Below are positions 30,386 through 39,563 of a DNA stretch of 64,000 bases, in pieces; within the stretch, counting starts at the first letter, position 1; the number at the start of each line of letters is the position of its first letter. The stretch spans positions 62,001-126,000 of the forward strand of contig JACPUU010000002.1 in the NCBI GenBank assembly GCA_016192075.1, read 5' to 3'. The notes under the pieces are model-generated. The model searched no databases. It worked only from the letters and a program-made list of their open reading frames with translations, and was not told the DNA's origin. Position numbers and translations under genes: made by a program. Source of the stretch: Bacteroidota bacterium (GTDB lineage Bacteria > Bacteroidota > Bacteroidia > Flavobacteriales_D > Crocinitomicaceae).

Positions 30386-31048
30386 TTAGTTAACGGCAAT
30401 AGCACATGATACAGAATAGCCTTCAGCAATCAGAACGTCATTTTTATACACTTTTCCGGTGGCAGAAATCACATACCAGTCACTGCCATTCACCGCTATA
30501 TCACCGTAGCCTGAAAAGCCATCTGAAATTAATACATCATTTTTGTACACTTTTCCGGTTTCAGAATAAACGTACCAGTCTGCACCTGAAACGGCAATAC
30601 GGCACTGTGCTGAATAACCTTCAGCAATCAGCACATCGTTTTTATAAACTTTGCCGGTGGCAGAAATTACGTACCAGTCATCTCCGCTAACAGCAATATC
30701 ACCATAGCCTGAAAACCCATCTGAAATCAGCACGTCATTTTTGTACACTTTTCCGGTTTCAGAATAAACATACCAGTCGGTTCCCGAAACGGCAATACGG
30801 CACTGTGCTGAATAACCTTCGGCAATCAGTACATCGTTCTTATAAACTTTGCCGGTAGCTGAAATTACGTACCAGTCATCACCGCTTACGGCAATGTCCC
30901 CGGCACCGGAGAATCCATCTGAAATGAGTATGTCATTTTTGTAAACCTTTCCGGTTTCTGAATAAACATACCAGTCATTGTTTTGGGCAAATGCGCCTGC
31001 GGTCAGTGTTATAAAAATACCAAAGACAGCCAGTTTTAACAGGTTCAT
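30386..31048 (-). CDS. Secreted 33-residue-repeat protein
   Basis: Length 220 aa. A signal peptide (MNLLKLAVFGIFITLTAGAF, then AQ) is followed by six repeats of 33 residues. Each starts DWYV and contains GKVYKND; odd repeats read VYSETGK/ISDGFSG and even ones VISATGK/IAEGYSA, so they alternate. The pattern resembles WG-type or beta-propeller-like repeats but I cannot name the family. It should be secreted. Confidence 0.75.
   Translation of the reverse strand: MNLLKLAVFGIFITLTAGAFAQNNDWYVYSETGKVYKNDILISDGFSGAGDIAVSGDDWYVISATGKVYKNDVLIAEGYSAQCRIAVSGTDWYVYSETGKVYKNDVLISDGFSGYGDIAVSGDDWYVISATGKVYKNDVLIAEGYSAQCRIAVSGADWYVYSETGKVYKNDVLISDGFSGYGDIAVNGSDWYVISATGKVYKNDVLIAEGYSVSCAIAVN
30389..30976 (-). 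repeat. Tandem 99-bp coding repeats in alternating A/B pairs
   Basis: Six 99-bp units, arranged as three A-B pairs of 198 bp, build the repeat domain. They are close to identical in amino acids and somewhat diverged in DNA, which fits old expansion with homogenisation. Confidence 0.85.
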
Positions 31049-31095
31049 AAAAGAGGTTTCAGGAAAGGTAAGAAAAGAAATGCAGAACCCGGCTT

Positions 31096-32109
31096 TCAGA
31101 GAATATTTACTTCACGCTCAAGCGTTACATCAAAAAGTGATTTGACTGATTGAAGAATGTCTTCAGATAATTGAAAAATCTGGCTTCCGGATGCGCCGCC
31201 GTAGTTCACAAGCACCAGGGCCTGGTTTTTATGAACGCCGTAATTCCCCAGTGTTTTGCCTTTCCAGCCGGCTTTTTCAATGAGCCATCCGGCGGCCAGT
31301 TTTACGTGCTCAGCGTCTACCGGGTAAGACGGCATATCGGCATAGGTCTGTTTTAATTTTTCAAAATGCGATTTCAAAACCACCGGGTTTTTAAAAAAAC
31401 TCCCTGAGTTTCCAATTTCTTTCGGATCCGGTAATTTACTGCTGCGTATAGCAATTACAGCATTGCTGACATCACGAATGGTGGGCTGGCTGATACCTTG
31501 TTTTTGCAGTTCGTCGTTAATTGCCCCGTAAGCGGTATTGAGCACCGGATTTTTTGTGAGCCTGAACGTGACACTGATAATGATATACCGGTTTTTTAAT
31601 TCCTGTTTGAATACACTTTCACGGTAACCAAATTTGCAGTCATTCAAACCAAAGGTTTTGATTTGTCCGGTTGCAATTTCATACGCTTCCAGTTCATAAA
31701 AAGTGTCTTTGATTTCGGTGCCGTAAGCGCCAATATTCTGCATGGGAGCAGCACCAACGCTGCCCGGAATCAGGGATAGATTTTCTACACCGCCCAGGTT
31801 ATTTTCAATGGTAAATAACACAAAGTTGTGCCACACTTCACCTGCGGCTGATTTCACATAAACGGTATCCGCATCAGTTTTTACAGGTACAATTCCCGAC
31901 AATTCATTTTTGAGAACAAGGCCGTCAAAATCTTTTGTAAGCAGCAGGTTTGAACCACCACCCAGTATAAGCAGCGGCAGGTTTTTTATTTCAGGGGAAT
32001 GCAGTATTGCCGTAATTTCATCAACCGATCTGAACACCGCAAAATACGATGCCGTAACATTCATGCCAAAGGTATTGTATGCTTTAAGATTGACGTTGCG
32101 GCTGATCAT
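31096..32109 (-). CDS. murB: UDP-N-acetylenolpyruvoylglucosamine reductase
   Basis: The frame is open to 32175; ATG 32109 (MISRNVNLKAYNTFGMNVTA) gives 337 aa, the type I MurB size. The FAD-binding region LPLLILGGGSNLLL and SLIPGSVGAAPMQNIGAYG are diagnostic, and the catalytic Ser lies in GNSGSFFKNP. It reduces UDP-GlcNAc-enolpyruvate to UDP-MurNAc in peptidoglycan synthesis. Confidence 0.95.
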   Translation of the reverse strand: MISRNVNLKAYNTFGMNVTASYFAVFRSVDEITAILHSPEIKNLPLLILGGGSNLLLTKDFDGLVLKNELSGIVPVKTDADTVYVKSAAGEVWHNFVLFTIENNLGGVENLSLIPGSVGAAPMQNIGAYGTEIKDTFYELEAYEIATGQIKTFGLNDCKFGYRESVFKQELKNRYIIISVTFRLTKNPVLNTAYGAINDELQKQGISQPTIRDVSNAVIAIRSSKLPDPKEIGNSGSFFKNPVVLKSHFEKLKQTYADMPSYPVDAEHVKLAAGWLIEKAGWKGKTLGNYGVHKNQALVLVNYGGASGSQIFQLSEDILQSVKSLFDVTLEREVNIL

Positions 32110-32311
32110 CTGGATACTGCTTATATGCCGCGAAGTTAGAAAGATCCTGTATTGTAGCGCGGCCATGGGTAACAAGTTATGAAACGGCTGACGTTCATAG
32201 GCTGAAGCAGATAATTTTTGAATGGCAGCACTAAATAGAAAGCAATGGAATCACACACATTTTACCGCCCCGGCCTTCAAATTTTGAATATCTTTCGAAA
32301 AAAAAGCAGGT

Positions 32312-33133
32312 ATGTTTTCTGTTGAAAAACCCAAATACCGCGGTCAGCTAAGGCGTATTTTAGGCAAGGAATATTTTTGCCTGAAAGAACGTTGGAAATG
32401 GCAGTTTTCAGGAGAGCACTTTGCCTCTGAAAAGACAGAAAAAAAGTTGCCGTTTGAGCTGATTTCACATCAGAGTGTTTTACTTAGAAAACTCAAAGAT
32501 GTAGACATGAAACTGCAGTATAATAAAATTACCAATCTCAGGCTGGCTGCTGCAAAACTGAACGGTATTCTGATTAAACCAGGTGAAACGTTTTCTGTCT
32601 GGAAACTGGTTGGGCGGCCCAGCCGCTCAAAAGGGTATTTGCCCGGAATGACACTGCACAACGGACAGGTTGGATCAGGTACCGGTGGTGGTTTGTGCCA
32701 GCTGGGAAACCTCTTGTACTGGATGGCATTGCACTCACCACTGACGGTTACAAAACGATGGCGGCACAGTTATGATGTTTTCCCTGACAGCAACCGGACA
32801 TTGCCCTTTGGAAGCGGTGCAACCTTGTCATACAATTACATTGATTTGCAGTTGCGAAACGATACCGATCAAACCTTTCAGATAGAGGTATGGCTGAGTG
32901 AAAAAAATCTGCACGGGTCCATTCTGTCAAATCAGCAATCAGATTGGCATTACCAGGTTTTTGAACGGGCGCACCGGTTTGAACTGCAGTGGTGGGGAGG
33001 CTATACCCGGCACAATGAAATCTGGCGGAAAATACAGACCCATTCAGGTGAAGTGATTGGTGAAGAGTTAGTTACCGAAAACCACGCCGTGATGATGTAC
33101 AATCCCTTGCTGACAGGGAGTTCAAATTCTTAA
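32312..33133 (+). CDS. VanW-family protein
   Basis: Length 273 aa. The VanW core is clear: GETFSVWKLVGRPSRSKGY, then GSGTGGGLCQLGNLLYWMAL with its Cys, then HSYDVFPDSNRTLPFGSGAT. VanW occurs beside vancomycin resistance genes in Gram-positives but is also a widespread stand-alone protein of unknown role, as here. It is divergent from murB, so a link to the cell wall is possible but not shown. Confidence 0.88.
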   Translation: MFSVEKPKYRGQLRRILGKEYFCLKERWKWQFSGEHFASEKTEKKLPFELISHQSVLLRKLKDVDMKLQYNKITNLRLAAAKLNGILIKPGETFSVWKLVGRPSRSKGYLPGMTLHNGQVGSGTGGGLCQLGNLLYWMALHSPLTVTKRWRHSYDVFPDSNRTLPFGSGATLSYNYIDLQLRNDTDQTFQIEVWLSEKNLHGSILSNQQSDWHYQVFERAHRFELQWWGGYTRHNEIWRKIQTHSGEVIGEELVTENHAVMMYNPLLTGSSNS

Positions 33134-33203
33134 CGCAGCCTTTGTCTCAGGCTAATATTCAGGATACATAAAAGCGGTCTATTTGTGCAGAAAAAAGACA
33201 CAG

Positions 33204-34019
33204 ATGAAAGACGTAAAAGAACTTTTAAAAACTATCCGGAATAACGAACTGGCCGTAAAAGAACACAAAGATGAATTGATGTATGCCGGAATTTTGCAGC
33301 AGGGTTTGCTTCCGCGCCAAAGGCATTTTGACCGCATTTTTGAAGAGAGTTTTCTCATTTACAAACCGAAGAATTATGTGAGCGGTGATTTTTACTGGAT
33401 TGGTGAAAAAAACGGAATCCGGTATTTTGCCAGTGCTGACTGCACCGGGCATGGTGTACCGGCAGCAATGCTTTCAGTACTTGGGTATTCACTTTTAAAC
33501 TACGCGTTATACAACGCTGACCTGGCATCACCTTCAGAAATTTTGCAGAAGGTGGATTGCAAGTTCATTGAATCATTTGATTTTGACGGAACGGCTCACA
33601 CCACCAATGATTGGATTGATATGTCGCTGTGTGCATTTGATCCGGGAAAAATGACCCTTACGTTTTGCGGGGCTAACCGAAAAGCCCTGGTGATTTCTGA
33701 AAAAATGAGTCATGTATTGCCCGGAAACCGTTACCCCATTGGTGGCTGGCAGCTTGAAGAATACCGTGATTTCAGGGAGCATACCATTGACGTTTGCCCG
33801 GGCGATTGGGTGTACCTGGGGTCTGACGGTTACCAGGATCAGTTTGGCGGATTGATGGGAAAAAAATTCGGAAGCAGCCGTTTACATGCCATGCTGAAAT
33901 CAATTGCCCGTTTTAGCGGGACTGATCAAAAGGTCTTTCTGCAAGAGCACCTGGGCACCTGGACCAATGGACGTGAACAAACCGATGATATTTGCCTGAT
34001 GGGAATTAAAATCAGTTAG
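33204..34019 (+). CDS. SpoIIE-type PP2C serine phosphatase
   Basis: Start at ATG 33204 (MKDVKELLKTIRNNELAVKE), 271 aa. A short N-terminal coiled coil leads into the SpoIIE/PP2C domain: NYVSGDFYWIGEKNG with the metal-binding Asp, SADCTGHGVPAAMLSVLG, then VYLGSDGYQDQFGG and TDDICLMGIKI. Usually such enzymes dephosphorylate anti-anti-sigma-type or other response partners, but no anti-sigma or STAS gene is adjacent. It overlaps the convergent lipoprotein gene by 8 nt. Confidence 0.88.
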   Translation: MKDVKELLKTIRNNELAVKEHKDELMYAGILQQGLLPRQRHFDRIFEESFLIYKPKNYVSGDFYWIGEKNGIRYFASADCTGHGVPAAMLSVLGYSLLNYALYNADLASPSEILQKVDCKFIESFDFDGTAHTTNDWIDMSLCAFDPGKMTLTFCGANRKALVISEKMSHVLPGNRYPIGGWQLEEYRDFREHTIDVCPGDWVYLGSDGYQDQFGGLMGKKFGSSRLHAMLKSIARFSGTDQKVFLQEHLGTWTNGREQTDDICLMGIKIS

Positions 34020-34470
34020 CTGACCACGGATCTTCTTCTACCATATCCGGCTTGTTGATTAAAACCTGTGTCTGCGTTCCGCGTTTATACAGCGCGTGAA
34101 ATTTAACCTCGCCTTTTTTGGTATACGTGATTTGTTCACCGGTCTGAAGGTTCATGTCAAATTCTTTTTCGTCGTGAACCTGGCCGTTGTCATAATAGGT
34201 AATTACTTTGCCATGGAGCTTCCCTTCTACCAGGTTCTTAGAAATTTTTACCGTTCCGTCAGGGTAAAACTCTTCACATTTACCGGTAAACCCGACCCGT
34301 TTTTCAAATCTCCAGAAATGATTGTACGGTTGATCAAAAGTCAATTCTGTACAGTTGCAATAAAATGAATCAACCGGCTCAGCGGTAGTTTCACCCGTAC
34401 TTTTTGATCCGTCGGCGCTGCAGGAAATCAGTGCGAATGAAAGAAATGCAATGACAAAATAAGTTCTCAT
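34012..34470 (-). CDS. MORN-type repeat lipoprotein
   Basis: Start at ATG 34470 (MRTYFVIAFLSFALISCSAD), 152 aa; ALISC is a lipobox with Cys as first mature residue. The body has MORN-like segments (KCEEFYPDGTVKISKNLVEG, then GKVITYYDNGQVHDEK). Such proteins are usually tethered to the outer membrane. The last residues overlap the SpoIIE-type gene on the other strand. Confidence 0.75.
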   Translation of the reverse strand: MRTYFVIAFLSFALISCSADGSKSTGETTAEPVDSFYCNCTELTFDQPYNHFWRFEKRVGFTGKCEEFYPDGTVKISKNLVEGKLHGKVITYYDNGQVHDEKEFDMNLQTGEQITYTKKGEVKFHALYKRGTQTQVLINKPDMVEEDPWSAN

Positions 34471-34584
34471 AAGCGGCAAATAAACGAAATTGAATTGTGA
34501 CAGCAAAGGTAATTAAAAACAGGTTGGCGTAATTTTATAAGAGTCTGCCATTTTTACGCTGCGCTATCAGGTTGCCATGAAAAA

Positions 34585-35088
34585 CTAATTATCATAAACC
34601 CTTATACCCTTTGTAAGCCAGCTGCCCCAGGATTTGCTGTAGGCATGTACTTTTTCAGTTTCATTGCCGTTGGTGTCATAAACCGGGTGACCCTGATTTT
34701 TCCATTCAAAAATACCGCCGTAAAGATTATGCGTGTTTTTGTAGCCAGCAGCAATTAATTTTTCAGCAATTTTTTCAGAACGGTATCCCACCGAGCAATA
34801 TACGATCAACGTCAGTTCTTTGGATACACCGTTTAACCGGGCGGCATTAAAATCATCATACCCGCTCCACCAGGCATTTTTAAGGTGTGATACGTTGTAT
34901 TCATTTAGTTCACGTGCGTCAATAAAGGCTGCATTTTTAAGTTGCGCGGCATCTGCCACACTGATTTCCTGAACGGTATGTGACAACAATGACTGGAGCA
35001 TGTTGTCATACGATTCACTTGTTACCCGTTGTGCAAAAGTGACCGGAATACTAACGAAAAAGCAGATCGAAAAGATGGCTGATTTCAT
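34585..35088 (-). CDS. Secreted rhodanese-like protein
   Basis: Length 167 aa. A signal peptide (MKSAIFSICFFVSIPVTFAQ) precedes one rhodanese domain with an intact active-site Cys in LIVYCSVGYRSEKIA. Rhodaneses move sulfane sulfur, or use a Cys-based arsenate-reductase-like loop. It lies next to arsM in the same direction (28-nt gap), and rhodanese genes recur in arsenosugar clusters, so an accessory role in that pathway is likely. Confidence 0.85.
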   Translation of the reverse strand: MKSAIFSICFFVSIPVTFAQRVTSESYDNMLQSLLSHTVQEISVADAAQLKNAAFIDARELNEYNVSHLKNAWWSGYDDFNAARLNGVSKELTLIVYCSVGYRSEKIAEKLIAAGYKNTHNLYGGIFEWKNQGHPVYDTNGNETEKVHAYSKSWGSWLTKGIRVYDN

Positions 35089-35116
35089 ACCAAAGTGTTA
35101 TCAAAAACCGGACCGT

Positions 35117-36088
35117 TTAGCAGCATCCGCCGCCATCGTAAAACCAGGTTGATTCAGAAATAAACAAATCAGGCATAGTCAGTGCCGCCAATGCTGCTGC
35201 CGTTTTATCACACACCGCCAGGGGTTGATTTTTGAGGAGTGTATGCCCTTTCTGGTCATCAAAAAAATCAAGATCACCGTAATAAATGGCTGTCTTTCCG
35301 GTAAAAACACAAGGGCCGTCAGCCGGCATGGGGTCTTTTATGGCGCACACTTCAACGCTTTCAATGTAAATCAGTTTGTCTGTGTTGTAATGGTTGGGGT
35401 CCAGAATCCGGTAAGGTCTTTTGGCTCTTATTTCAACGGTTCCAAATCCAACATCGGTGATCATTTTTATATATGCGTTCAAAGGTAATGCACCGCTGAG
35501 ACAAAGTGCCCTTAAACGTTCATCCTGCTTAAGTGATTCAGGCATTTCCGTTTCACAGGTTGGGTCAGACAATACCAGGCGCCCGTGTGGTTTTAAAACG
35601 CGGTACATTTCAGTCAGCGCTTTTTTCAGTTCTTCGGTCTCAAAAATATTAAAGAGGCAGTTTTGTGCTGCCACATCAATGCTGCCATCAGCCACCGGTA
35701 AATTCAGGGCGTCTCCTTTTTTCAATTCAACAAATTCTGATTTGAACCAGTTGTTTTCCTGTTCGGCAATTTTAAAATTGGCCGTACTTGCCTGCAGCAT
35801 TTCATCCACAATATCCACACCAATTACACCGCCTTTTTTTCGGCTGAAATAGGCAAACTGCAGCAGTTCCATGCCGCCTCCTACACCAACGTATAAAATG
35901 GTTGGGTCATTAACCAGGTCGCGCGGGTTAACGGTGCTTCCGCAGCCATAATTCATCTCCTGCATGATGCGCGGAATGCTCAGCCCCGGCAGCTGCCAGA
36001 TGGGGGTAGTGGTGCAACAAAGACCCACATCCGGTTTCAGTGCGGCTTCTTTGTATACATTTTTAGTAGTTTCAAGATACGATTTCAT
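35117..36088 (-). CDS. arsM: Arsenite methyltransferase ArsM (arsenosugar type)
   Basis: Length 323 aa. Class I methyltransferase with motif I TILYVGVGGGMELLQFAYF and the Cys-rich N-terminal segment DVGLCCTTTPIW; NYGCGSTVNPRDLV adds another Cys. The tail ends GGGCC. These Cys should bind As(III). It methylates arsenite with SAM; the arsenosugar-type enzyme works together with ArsS, found here as well. The protein belongs to the divergent Bacteroidota group and not to the classic AS3MT-like family. Confidence 0.88.
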   Translation of the reverse strand: MKSYLETTKNVYKEAALKPDVGLCCTTTPIWQLPGLSIPRIMQEMNYGCGSTVNPRDLVNDPTILYVGVGGGMELLQFAYFSRKKGGVIGVDIVDEMLQASTANFKIAEQENNWFKSEFVELKKGDALNLPVADGSIDVAAQNCLFNIFETEELKKALTEMYRVLKPHGRLVLSDPTCETEMPESLKQDERLRALCLSGALPLNAYIKMITDVGFGTVEIRAKRPYRILDPNHYNTDKLIYIESVEVCAIKDPMPADGPCVFTGKTAIYYGDLDFFDDQKGHTLLKNQPLAVCDKTAAALAALTMPDLFISESTWFYDGGGCC

Positions 36089-36156
36089 GGTTGGTTGTTT
36101 GGAAAAACAAATTTATGGAAATTAAAAACGGAGGTGATTATTCATGGTACTAACCT

Positions 36157-36762
36157 TTACATCAGTGCAAACAAATCATCGTATTTCAGCAGGTCATTTA
36201 ATTCATCAATGTCAGGCAGTTCTGTAAGTAAATGAAATGTAAGTGCCAGTTTTTCGATATCGCCCAGGGTGTCTTTAAAAACAGACGGAGTACTCCAGGC
36301 CTTATTCTGAAACAGTGCCGGAACGTGTTCAGAAAGTCCTGCCAGGTAATAACCACCATCTGTAGCCGGACCAATAACTACCTGCTTTTGCACCAATTGC
36401 TCAAAGGCTTCCTGAATTTCTTTTTCAGTGAGTTCATAGCAGTCACTTCCAATAAGTACAACCCGTTCATACCCCCGGATGAAAGCAGATCTGAAAGCAT
36501 TTGACATACGCTCGCCCAGGTCACTGCCGGTTTGAATGGCTTGTTTAAATCCCGCTTTCTGCCAGGCATCATTGGCCGGTATAAAATCGGCGTAATAAAC
36601 TACTTTATCGGCATCTGATTTTTGGGTGATTTTTAAGGTGTGATCCAGCAGAAGCTGATAAATGCGCAGTGCTTTTTCATTGCCGATACTTGCTGCCAGG
36701 CGCGTTTTAACTTTTCCCAGCCGCGGATTGCGGATAAACAGAATAAGCAGTTCTTTTTTCAT
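36157..36762 (-). CDS. DUF2064 glycosyltransferase of the arsenosugar cluster
   Basis: ATG 36762 (MKKELLILFIRNPRLGKVKT) avoids overlap with arsS and gives 201 aa. It is a GT-A-like DUF2064 domain protein with an FIRNPRLGKVKTRLA nucleotide-binding loop and VVLIGSDCYELTEKEI in place of the usual DxD region. This family is a stable member of arsenosugar clusters, where it is thought to transfer or process the sugar. Substrates are not shown by the sequence. Confidence 0.85.
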   Translation of the reverse strand: MKKELLILFIRNPRLGKVKTRLAASIGNEKALRIYQLLLDHTLKITQKSDADKVVYYADFIPANDAWQKAGFKQAIQTGSDLGERMSNAFRSAFIRGYERVVLIGSDCYELTEKEIQEAFEQLVQKQVVIGPATDGGYYLAGLSEHVPALFQNKAWSTPSVFKDTLGDIEKLALTFHLLTELPDIDELNDLLKYDDLFALM

Positions 36763-36773
36763 ATTGTTTTTTT

Positions 36774-37817
36774 TCAGGCAACCGTTCCGCCGCAGCTTGA
36801 TCCTGCACCGGCTGTACAACCGTAGCAATGCTGCCCTGTTTTTATGTGCCGCTGCTGAAGCAATTCAGGGTCAAACGCTGAGATGTGCTGCTTGCTTTCC
36901 GGCAGACCGGTTTTTAATTCCAGCATCTGGTTAAAATCACAATCATACAAATAACCATCCCAGCCAATAGAAAGTGTGCTGCGGCACATCACATTTTCAG
37001 CCGCCGCCGGGTTGTAGGCATTGATTAGTTTTTCCATGTAGGACACATAATTGCCGCTGCGTTCAAGGTATTCCAGAAAACGACTCACCGGTAAATTGGT
37101 GATGGCAAAAAGATTGTTGAATGTAATGTCAAAATTTGATTTGAGTTTTGATTTGAATTCCCGCTCAAGGGCCAACTGATCTGCCGGCAAAAATGCACCT
37201 GCCGGATTGTATACCAGGTTCAGAATCAACCCTGATTTTTCTTTTCCATACCCTGCATCGTTCAGCATTTTAAGCGCCTGAACAGATTTATGAAAAACGC
37301 CTTCACCGCGCTGCGAATCTGTTTTTACAGAGGAGTAATAGGGGAGTGATGACACTACTTCAACCTTGTGTTTTTTGAAAAAATCAGGCAGGTCGTGGTA
37401 TTTTTTATTTGAAACAATAATGGTCAGGTTGCAGCGTACAATAATCTTTTTTTCAAGCTTCGAAATTTCTTCTACAAACCACCTGAAATCAGGATTCATT
37501 TCAGGGGCTCCGCCGGTGAGGTCAACGGTATGTGCGCCTGATTTTTCAAGGGCATTCAGGCAAAGCTGCATGGTTTCACGGGTCATAATTTCACGGCGGT
37601 CAGGTCCGGCGTCTACGTGACAATGTTTGCAAACCTGGTTGCACATTTTGCCCACGTTTACCTGAAAAATTTCAAGGGGTTTAACGCTTAACGGAAACAA
37701 CTGCTGCGCTTTCAGTTTTTCACTGAAGGGTACCTGCAGCGTGCTTTCCAGAAACTGAACCTGGTTTTTTGCCGTGGCCAGCTCATGGTTTAATGCAAAC
37801 AAAGATTTGGTGCTCAT
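36774..37817 (-). CDS. arsS: Arsenosugar biosynthesis radical SAM protein ArsS
   Basis: Length 347 aa. The radical-SAM 4Fe-4S motif is present as NVGKMCNQVCKHCHVDAG (CxxxCxxC). The C-terminus (HCYGCTAGAGSSCGG) has further Cys that may bind an auxiliary cluster or arsenic. ArsS is thought to transfer a 5'-deoxyadenosyl group to dimethylarsenic in making arsenosugars. The ATG overlaps the stop of the upstream peroxidase-like gene by one base. Confidence 0.92.
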   Translation of the reverse strand: MSTKSLFALNHELATAKNQVQFLESTLQVPFSEKLKAQQLFPLSVKPLEIFQVNVGKMCNQVCKHCHVDAGPDRREIMTRETMQLCLNALEKSGAHTVDLTGGAPEMNPDFRWFVEEISKLEKKIIVRCNLTIIVSNKKYHDLPDFFKKHKVEVVSSLPYYSSVKTDSQRGEGVFHKSVQALKMLNDAGYGKEKSGLILNLVYNPAGAFLPADQLALEREFKSKLKSNFDITFNNLFAITNLPVSRFLEYLERSGNYVSYMEKLINAYNPAAAENVMCRSTLSIGWDGYLYDCDFNQMLELKTGLPESKQHISAFDPELLQQRHIKTGQHCYGCTAGAGSSCGGTVA

Positions 37818-38149
37818 TACATCGAAAGTTCTTTGTATTTATTCATCATCTGAACACCATGAACCAGGGAGGCGCCACCCCGAATAGCTGCGGCCACATG
37901 AACGGCTTCCATTACCTGGGCTTCATCGCATCCCTTTTCAAGCGTATCCTGCGTATACGCATCAATGCAATAAGGGCACTGAATGGTGTGTGAAACAGCA
38001 AGGGCAATCAACGCTTTTTCACGCGCGGTTAATGCACCCTCTTTAAAAACATCACCGTAATAATCAAAGAATTTTTTAGCCAGGTTGGGTTCAAATTCAC
38101 TGATATTTCCAAATTTTTTCAGGTCGTCCGGGTTGTAGTACGTTTTCAT
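37817..38149 (-). CDS. Arsenosugar biosynthesis-associated peroxidase-like protein (CMD family)
   Basis: Length 110 aa, an AhpD/carboxymuconolactone decarboxylase-like helical protein. The redox motif is CPYCIDAYTQ with the two Cys and the His expected downstream. In this subfamily the gene lies directly before arsS, as here, with overlapping stop and start. A likely promoter element TACCTTTA lies upstream on the minus strand. Confidence 0.88.
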   Translation of the reverse strand: MKTYYNPDDLKKFGNISEFEPNLAKKFFDYYGDVFKEGALTAREKALIALAVSHTIQCPYCIDAYTQDTLEKGCDEAQVMEAVHVAAAIRGGASLVHGVQMMNKYKELSM

Positions 38150-38322
38150 TTTTTTTGGTTAAGGATAATAGGTATTAAAGGTACATGTTTGTCGTGAAAG
38201 AAACGGAATACTTACAGGAAACTTAATTGCTCCTTACCGGCAGTAAAGCCTGATACGAGTTGGCCGGCACGGGTTTATCCGGCTTTTTGCGCGTTGCCGG
38301 ACTTTGATGGATTGTATTTTGA

Positions 38323-39549
38323 TTAATGCTGATCCTCCAGGTAATCCAGGTCTTTGTCATGGGTTTCGTCCAGGGCAAAAATAGAAACAATGGCCAGCAC
38401 AAAAACAACCGCCCCAACAATCATAGCTGATTGAAGAATACCGCGGTCATCTGCCATAGCAAGCCATGCCCAACTCATAATAACTAATCCGCCGCGTACA
38501 AAATTAGGAACGGTGGTGGTGACGGTAGATCGTATATTGGTTCCAAACTGTTCTGACGCAACGGTCACAAAAACGGCCCAGTAGCCCATGGCTATACCCA
38601 GCAGAAAGGCAATGAGGTAATAGGTGGTGGGTGATGCGCCGGCAGAAAGAAAATACCAGGTTGATAACAGGGCCAGCGCAGTTATTGAAATGAGCAGGGC
38701 TTTTTTGCGTGAGCGGAGCAGCTGACTGATATAGGAGGTGAGTATGCTTCCAAAAGCAGCACCGGTATAATGAAGCATAACGGCTTTTCCACCGCTTATG
38801 GGGCCGGTTATTCCCAGCGCCTGTGCAAATTCACTGGACGGAATAATGAGAATACCCACTACAAACCAAACCGGTAAACCGGCCAGTATGCAGGCCATGT
38901 ATTTCACAAACCGTTTCCGGTTCGTAAACAGACTCAGAAAATTTCCGCGTTTGACGGCCGATTCTTTGACCTTGTGAAACATACCCGACTCGTGAACATA
39001 AACTCTTAAAAGCAAAAGTAAAAGGCCGAGCACACCACCAATCCAATAGGCTTCACGCCATCCCCAGGATGCCACCCAATACGCTAACACCGCACCGGCA
39101 ATTCCGACACCTGCAACCAGGCTGGTTCCCCAGGCACGCTGCTCTTTGGAAAGTACTTCAGATACCAGTGTAATGCCCACACCCAATTCACCGGCAAGCC
39201 CAAATCCGGCAATCACCCGCAGAATGGCATATTGATCAACACTGGTGACAAAACCGTTGGCAATATTTGCCAGTGAGTAAAGTAAAATGGTCATAAAAAG
39301 AGTTGACATGCGCCCTTTTTTATCACCCAGAATTCCCCAGACAATTCCACCCACTAGCATACCAAACATCTGCATGTTCATCAGGTAAGCCCCCATGGCC
39401 GTTATATCAGCCTCTGCCACACCAATATCTGTCAGGCTGGGTGTACGTACAATGCCAAATAATATCAGGTCATAAATATCTACAAAGTAACCAAGCGCTG
39501 CCACAATGACAACGATGTTGAACGGATTGGTGCTAATGTCTTTTTTCAT
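38323..39549 (-). CDS. MFS transporter
   Basis: Length 408 aa with about 12 transmembrane helices. The loop 2-3 signature appears as GGIVWGILGDKKGRMS, and FGLAGELGVGITLVSEVLSK is typical of sugar/organic-ion porters. The gene points toward the ars genes with a gap of about 170 nt, so transcription may be joint or separate. Export of an arsenical is plausible but not shown. Confidence 0.8.
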   Translation of the reverse strand: MKKDISTNPFNIVVIVAALGYFVDIYDLILFGIVRTPSLTDIGVAEADITAMGAYLMNMQMFGMLVGGIVWGILGDKKGRMSTLFMTILLYSLANIANGFVTSVDQYAILRVIAGFGLAGELGVGITLVSEVLSKEQRAWGTSLVAGVGIAGAVLAYWVASWGWREAYWIGGVLGLLLLLLRVYVHESGMFHKVKESAVKRGNFLSLFTNRKRFVKYMACILAGLPVWFVVGILIIPSSEFAQALGITGPISGGKAVMLHYTGAAFGSILTSYISQLLRSRKKALLISITALALLSTWYFLSAGASPTTYYLIAFLLGIAMGYWAVFVTVASEQFGTNIRSTVTTTVPNFVRGGLVIMSWAWLAMADDRGILQSAMIVGAVVFVLAIVSIFALDETHDKDLDYLEDQH

Positions 39550-39563
39550 AGATCGCGGTTGCC

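Noticed and set aside
30389-30976. Regular 99-bp repeats that could look like a CRISPR or minisatellite
   Set aside because: They are coding, in frame and without unique spacers; they build the repeat protein at 30386-31048.
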